From assembly GCA_029218505.1 (NCBI GenBank), contig JAQXRL010000379.1, positions 1 to 33,743 on the forward strand: a DNA stretch of 33,743 nucleotides, written 5' to 3'. Each line of letters starts with the position of its first letter. The first letter of the stretch is position 1. Positions 30,468-33,743 of this stretch are shown piece by piece. Position numbers and translations under genes: made by a program. The notes beneath the pieces were generated by a model, which saw nothing but the letters and a program-made list of their open reading frames with translations, was not told where the DNA came from and ran no database searches. Source of the DNA: Eubacteriales bacterium. GTDB lineage: Bacteria > Bacillota > Clostridia > Christensenellales > Aristaeellaceae.

Positions 30468-31409
30468 GTGAAACTAACGGATTTCGTTGGAAATGGGGAA
30501 ATGCTGGAACAGTTAATGCGTTCGGCACGTGCCGGGCGCATTGTTCATGCGCTTCTGTTTGCCGGCGCTTCCGGGGCCGGAAAGCGCACCGCCGCGAAAT
30601 TGTTTGTGCAGGCCTTGTATTGTACCGGCGCGGAAAAGCCCTGCGGCGCATGTCCGGCCTGTCGCCGGGTCGCGGAAAATACCCATCCGGATGTGCATGT
30701 GGTGCGGCCGGACGGGCGCAGCATTTTGGTGGAGCAGATTCGGGCCTTGATTGATGCGGTTTCCGCAATGCCATATGAGGGCGGTTTTCATACGGTCATC
30801 ATCGAACAGGCCGACAGGATGACGGATAGCGCCCAAAATGCACTGTTAAAAACGCTGGAAAACCCCGTGGTGCCGGTGATGTTTTTTCTGCTGTCGGAAT
30901 CCGTGGGCGGGATGCTGCCGACGGTGCAGTCCCGATGCCAGATTGTGCGGTTCCGTGCGCTTACCACAGAAGAATGCAAAGGCGTCCTGCTGAAACGTGG
31001 CATGGAAGTTCGCCGCGCGGAGCTGCTGGCGGGGCTTTCCGGCGGTTCGGTGGGCAGGGCGCTTGAAATGGATGCGGATGAGGAATACTTTCCCTTGCGG
31101 GAACGGGTGATCAAATCCTTAAAAACCTTGAAGGGCCCCGGCAGTGTCGCCGCAGCTGCATTCGTGCTGTCGGCGGACAAGGAAAAAAGCGGCGACGTAT
31201 TGGAGATTATGGAAACGCTTGCCCGGGACAGGATGGCGGTGGAAAACGGTGCGCCAGCCTTTGGACAGGAAGAAGCCGTTCCGCGGATTCCCGGAGTGAA
31301 TGGAGAGACGCTGCTGATGGGCGTAATGGAGATGCGCCGGAAGCTGCGTTCCAATGTATCATGGCAAAATGCGCTGGAGGAGATGTATTTTCGAATTTGT
31401 GCGCTTTGA
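30468..31409 (+). CDS. holB: DNA polymerase III delta' subunit
   Basis: Clamp-loader AAA+ subunit, 313 residues. A P-loop-like GASGAGKRT is at 33–41, a zinc module C52/C59/C62/C65 follows, and DRMTDSAQNALLKTLENP (the delta' equivalent of Walker B/SRC region) and QSRCQIVRF are present. The start is GTG at 30468 with AGGAAG seven bases upstream; the overlapping ATG at 30466 runs into TGA at once. The gene lies between darA and ricT, as in many Firmicutes. Confidence 0.95.
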   Translation: MKLTDFVGNGEMLEQLMRSARAGRIVHALLFAGASGAGKRTAAKLFVQALYCTGAEKPCGACPACRRVAENTHPDVHVVRPDGRSILVEQIRALIDAVSAMPYEGGFHTVIIEQADRMTDSAQNALLKTLENPVVPVMFFLLSESVGGMLPTVQSRCQIVRFRALTTEECKGVLLKRGMEVRRAELLAGLSGGSVGRALEMDADEEYFPLRERVIKSLKTLKGPGSVAAAAFVLSADKEKSGDVLEIMETLARDRMAVENGAPAFGQEEAVPRIPGVNGETLLMGVMEMRRKLRSNVSWQNALEEMYFRICAL

Positions 31410-31430
31410 GATATTTTAGGAGGAAACAAT

Positions 31431-32570
31431 ATGGCGACGGTAATCGGCGTTCGCTTCAAAAAGGCGGGCAAGGTATATTATTTTGATCCGACGGACGTGT
31501 GGCCCAAGCCGGGAGACGACGTCATCGTGGAGACCGCCCGGGGAATCGAGTTTGGAGAAGTTGTGACGGGCGCGCGCAGTGTGGACGATCAGCAGATTGT
31601 TCCGCCGCTCAAAAAAGTGCTTCGCCTTGCCACGGAAGAGGACAAGCGCCGGGCGGAATTCAACACGCAACGGGAAAAAACCGCTTTCAGCGTTTGCCAG
31701 GAAAAAATCGCCCGGCATAAGTTGGATATGAAACTGGTGAGCGTAGAATACACGTTCGACAATTCCAAAATCATTTTCTATTTTACGGCAAACGGCCGCG
31801 TGGATTTCCGGGAACTGGTAAAGGACCTTGCTGCGGTGTTCAAAATGCGCATCGAACTGCGTCAAATCGGCGTGCGGGACGAAGCGAAGATGTTGGGCGG
31901 ATTGGGCTCCTGCGGCAGACCCATCTGCTGCGGCGCGTTTCTGGGGGATTTTCAGCCCGTGTCCATCAAAATGGCCAAGGAGCAGAATTTATCGCTGAAT
32001 CCCACGAAGATTTCCGGACAATGCGGCCGGCTGATGTGCTGTCTCAAATATGAACAGGACAATTATGAGCAAACGTTGAAGCGATTGCCGAAAATTGGTC
32101 GAGACATCGTGACGCCGGAGGGCACAGGCGTGCTCATGGAAATCAACGTGATTCGGGAACAGGTGAAGGTGAGATTGCGGCAGGCGGATGATACGTTTGT
32201 CGTAAAGGAATTTGCCGTTGACGACGTGCGCATTCCGGGACCGGAAGATGCCGCTGCGGTTCGGGAAGCGCCCAAGCAGCAGGAGCCATCCAAGGAGAAG
32301 CGCACGATGGACAAAGCCGATGGGGAAGAGGCGGAACAGGAGGAGAAGCGCAAGCGGTATCCGCGGCAAAAGGCGACAAAGAACCTGAGCACGGCGCAGT
32401 TCCTGGAAAAAATGCAAGGCGAAAAAGCGCCGGAAAAACCCAGGGAACCGGGGCAGGGCCGCAAGAATCGCCGCAAAGAAGGCCAGAGCGGAACCGCCAT
32501 GCCGCCAGCGCCGGCTTCAACAGAAACGCCTGCGGCAGCCAAAATAAATTCGGAAAAGAATGTGGAGTGA
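31431..32570 (+). CDS. ricT: PSP1-domain protein RicT/YaaT (RNA-maturation and sporulation factor)
   Basis: Component of the RicA–RicF–RicT complex, which in Bacillus stimulates RNase Y-dependent mRNA maturation and sporulation phosphorelay. The 379-residue protein has the PSP1 core at about 1–210, with six cysteines matching the Fe-S ligands: GSCGRPICCG (C161, C166, C167) and GQCGRLMCC (C198, C203, C204). Residues about 275–379 are a charged, Lys/Glu/Pro-rich tail with no fold signature, longer than in Bacillus. ATG 31431 has AGGAGG with a normal spacer. It ends the darA operon. Confidence 0.95.
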   Translation: MATVIGVRFKKAGKVYYFDPTDVWPKPGDDVIVETARGIEFGEVVTGARSVDDQQIVPPLKKVLRLATEEDKRRAEFNTQREKTAFSVCQEKIARHKLDMKLVSVEYTFDNSKIIFYFTANGRVDFRELVKDLAAVFKMRIELRQIGVRDEAKMLGGLGSCGRPICCGAFLGDFQPVSIKMAKEQNLSLNPTKISGQCGRLMCCLKYEQDNYEQTLKRLPKIGRDIVTPEGTGVLMEINVIREQVKVRLRQADDTFVVKEFAVDDVRIPGPEDAAAVREAPKQQEPSKEKRTMDKADGEEAEQEEKRKRYPRQKATKNLSTAQFLEKMQGEKAPEKPREPGQGRKNRRKEGQSGTAMPPAPASTETPAAAKINSEKNVE

Positions 32571-32605
32571 CCACGAATTTTTCCTGAGAAAAATGAAAAA
32601 AAGGC

Positions 32606-32634
32606 TGTACAATCGAGGTCAGTTGTGTTATAAT
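32606..32634 (+). promoter_or_regulatory. Promoter of the zinc-ribbon gene
   Basis: TGTACA (32606–32611, 4/6 match), 17-base spacer, perfect TATAAT (32629–32634). Transcription would start near 32641, giving a leader of about 115 bases. Confidence 0.68.
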
Positions 32635-32640
32635 ACGGTC

Positions 32641-32756
32641 AGCCCCGATAGAACGATCTTAATCCGTATCCCTCCGGTGGATTTGCTACCGATGCCAGGA
32701 CTCGGTTACTAAGACAGGTCATCGTATGGGCAGACACAATTAGGAGGGTTTTTTCC
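32641..32756 (+). promoter_or_regulatory. Structured 5' leader with anti-Shine-Dalgarno sequence
   Basis: The leader contains CCCTCC (32670–32675), exactly complementary to the Shine-Dalgarno core GGAGGG (32743–32748) of the zinc-ribbon gene. Between them are a CGGTGG/CTACCG hairpin (about 32675–32691) and a GATGCC…GGTCATC pairing (about 32691–32734). Alternative folds could expose or hide the ribosome binding site. It does not match any riboswitch class I can recognise. Confidence 0.5.
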
Positions 32757-33050
32757 ATGTTCGAAGACAAGACTTTGGTTTGCCGTGAGTGCGGCGCGGA
32801 ATTCGTTTTCACCGCTTCTGAGCAGCAGTTCTATGCCGACAAGGGCTTCCAGAACGAGCCTGGTCGTTGCCCGGCTTGCCGTGCAGCTCGCCGTCAATCC
32901 AACGGTGGTGCTCGCGGTGGTGAGCGTCAGATGTACGATGTGATCTGCGATGGTTGCGGACAGCCCACCCAGGTTCCCTTCCAGCCCCGCGGAGATCGTC
33001 CGGTGTATTGCCGCGCGTGCTTTGAGGCCCAGCGTCAGAGCCGTTTCTAA
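32757..33050 (+). CDS. Small double zinc-ribbon protein
   Basis: 97 residues with four CxxC knuckles: C9/C12, C38/C41, C64/C67 and C85/C88, forming two four-cysteine zinc sites. The first half (TLVCRECGAEFVFTASEQQFYADKGF) matches the probable zinc-binding domain found in many Firmicute and Chloroflexi small proteins. The linker RRQSNGGARGGERQ is basic and glycine-rich, suggesting nucleic-acid contact. ATG 32757 has a perfect AGGAGGG eight bases upstream. It is monocistronic, with its own promoter, long leader and strong terminator, which suggests an abundant, separately regulated protein. Function unknown. Confidence 0.9.
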   Translation: MFEDKTLVCRECGAEFVFTASEQQFYADKGFQNEPGRCPACRAARRQSNGGARGGERQMYDVICDGCGQPTQVPFQPRGDRPVYCRACFEAQRQSRF

Positions 33051-33064
33051 GTTGATTCGCCCGA

Positions 33065-33096
33065 AAGGTTCTCGTGAAAGCGAGAACCTTTTTTTG
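33065..33096 (+). terminator. Intrinsic terminator of the zinc-ribbon gene
   Basis: A perfect 10-bp stem, AAGGTTCTCG (33065–33074) with CGAGAACCTT (33081–33090), a six-base loop and a run of seven Ts. It lies 15 bases after the stop codon. Confidence 0.95.
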
Positions 33097-33161
33097 TACC
33101 AGGAAACCCTGCGCCAGGCGTGGGGTTCGCTAGAGTTTCAGCGGTAAAGAAGGAAGAAAAA

Positions 33162-33219
33162 CTCCTTTTGCGAAAATGGAGATGCGGTCTGGCAACTGCA
33201 TGACGTAGAGCAAAAGGAG
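33162..33219. repeat. 10-bp inverted repeat in a non-coding gap
   Basis: CTCCTTTTGC (33162–33171) and GCAAAAGGAG (33210–33219) are perfectly complementary across 38 bases. The loop contains a weaker TGC…GCA pairing (ATGCGGT…ACTGCAT). No reading frame is evident. It could be a small RNA, a regulatory hairpin, or the remains of a small mobile element. Confidence 0.5.
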
Positions 33220-33241
33220 ATCATGCTCTTCGGCGAACAAG

Positions 33242-33293
33242 AAAACGGAGCATCCTATATCTTGTCGTCAGACGATATACAACGCTCCGTTTT
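33242..33293. terminator. Two-tier hairpin terminator, probably bidirectional
   Basis: Outer stem AAAACGGAGC (33242–33251) with GCTCCGTTTT (33284–33293) and inner stem TATATC (33256–33261) with GATATA (33274–33279). A-runs and T-runs on the two flanks give U-tracts on both strands. It ends the minus-strand oxidoreductase gene 18 bases past its stop. Confidence 0.75.
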
Positions 33294-33310
33294 TCTGGCG
33301 AAGACCGACT

Positions 33311-33743
33311 TCAGCGGTTTATCATTCCTTCGGCAGCCTGCATAAGAATTTTCTGGATTTGAGACGCGTCTATGGCGGAGGGAGCGACGCCTGCACGAGC
33401 AGCCAATGCCGCCGCGATGCCGGCAGCCTCGCCCATGCCTACGCAGATGGGCATGGCCCGATAGTTGGAATGGGCCATGTGGGATCCGGAGATGTTCCGG
33501 CCTGCCAGCAGCAATCCTTCGATGCCTTCCGGAAGCAGGCAGCGGTAGGGAATGGTATAGCTGTTTCCCTTGGGAAAGTATTTTTGTACGCCGGTCTTGT
33601 CCAGCCCTGCGCCGGAAATGTTGTGCACGTCAAAGTTGAAACAGGCGTCCCGGACAACCCAGTCCGGGAATACGCGCTTGTCCAAAATGTCCTGCATGGA
33701 TAGCGTATAGCGGCCGCGGAAGTGCCGGGTTTCCCGCACGCCC
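33311..33743 (-). CDS. FAD-dependent oxidoreductase, C-terminal part (truncated by the window edge)
   Basis: The C-terminal 144 or so residues of a flavoprotein of the FAD_oxidored type, with the N-terminal FAD-binding part beyond the window. Family marks are RETRHFRGRYTLSMQDIL, the block IPYRCLLPEGIEGLLLAGRNISGS, which closes the FAD site, and SNYRAMPICVGMGEAAGIAAALA, which contacts the cofactor. Members act on diverse carbohydrate-like or unknown substrates and often lie in glycan-degradation loci of Clostridia. The substrate and full length cannot be judged. The gene is terminated by the hairpin at 33242–33293. Confidence 0.88.
   Translation of the reverse strand, partial: GVRETRHFRGRYTLSMQDILDKRVFPDWVVRDACFNFDVHNISGAGLDKTGVQKYFPKGNSYTIPYRCLLPEGIEGLLLAGRNISGSHMAHSNYRAMPICVGMGEAAGIAAALAARAGVAPSAIDASQIQKILMQAAEGMINR

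Noticed and set aside
32562-32594. Terminator after ricT
   Set aside because: Only a 4–5 bp GTGG/CCAC stem at the stop codon and an all-A/T pairing nearby; too weak to call.
1-33743. tRNA, rRNA, CRISPR arrays, transposases, phage genes or toxin–antitoxin pairs
   Set aside because: None seen on either strand; no repeat-spacer pattern and no recombinase or transposase motif in any supported gene.

Overview
The window comes from a spore-forming, low-to-mid-GC Gram-positive bacterium of the Clostridia type. The evidence is spoIVA, the darA–holB–ricT core cluster, strong AGGAGG ribosome binding sites, consensus sigma-A promoters, and many carbohydrate ABC transporters without a local ATPase. The lineage below Clostridia is not decidable from sequence alone; a gut or rumen commensal is an inference from the sugar-gene load.

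Module 1 (6–11591) looks like one LacI-controlled sugar or sugar-acid regulon. A minus-strand operon encodes an MBL-fold hydrolase, an Ldh2-type dehydrogenase, an HpcH/HpaI aldolase and a D-2-hydroxyacid dehydrogenase. Divergent from it is a GH36-like alpha-galactosidase. A LacI-family repressor, a solute-binding protein with two permeases, and an aldo/keto reductase follow. Near-identical LacI-type operators (TGCAATCGATTGCA and variants) sit on or next to three promoters, which ties the three transcripts together.

Module 2 (12025–20447) has a minus-strand pair, an (alpha/alpha)6-barrel glycosidase translationally coupled to a beta-propeller glycosidase. It is divergent from a membrane-anchored AraC-type regulator, which is followed by a binding protein and two permeases and closed by a strong terminator.

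Module 3 (20721–28263) is a paralogous set in a different order: permease, permease, binding protein, beta-propeller protein, second membrane-anchored AraC-type regulator.

The right end (28564–33050) is core genome: spoIVA, then darA–holB–ricT under its own promoter, then a small double zinc-ribbon protein with a structured leader that could hide its ribosome binding site. After a terminator-rich gap, the window ends inside an FAD-dependent oxidoreductase on the minus strand.

The three modules share a logic. A secreted binding protein captures an oligosaccharide or glycoside, two MalF/MalG-like permeases import it with an ATPase encoded elsewhere, and signal-less (cytosolic) glycosidases cut it. 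Module 1 also carries oxidoreductases and an aldolase that could form a non-phosphorylative degradation route. All three binding proteins lack a canonical lipobox cysteine, which is unusual for a Gram-positive.
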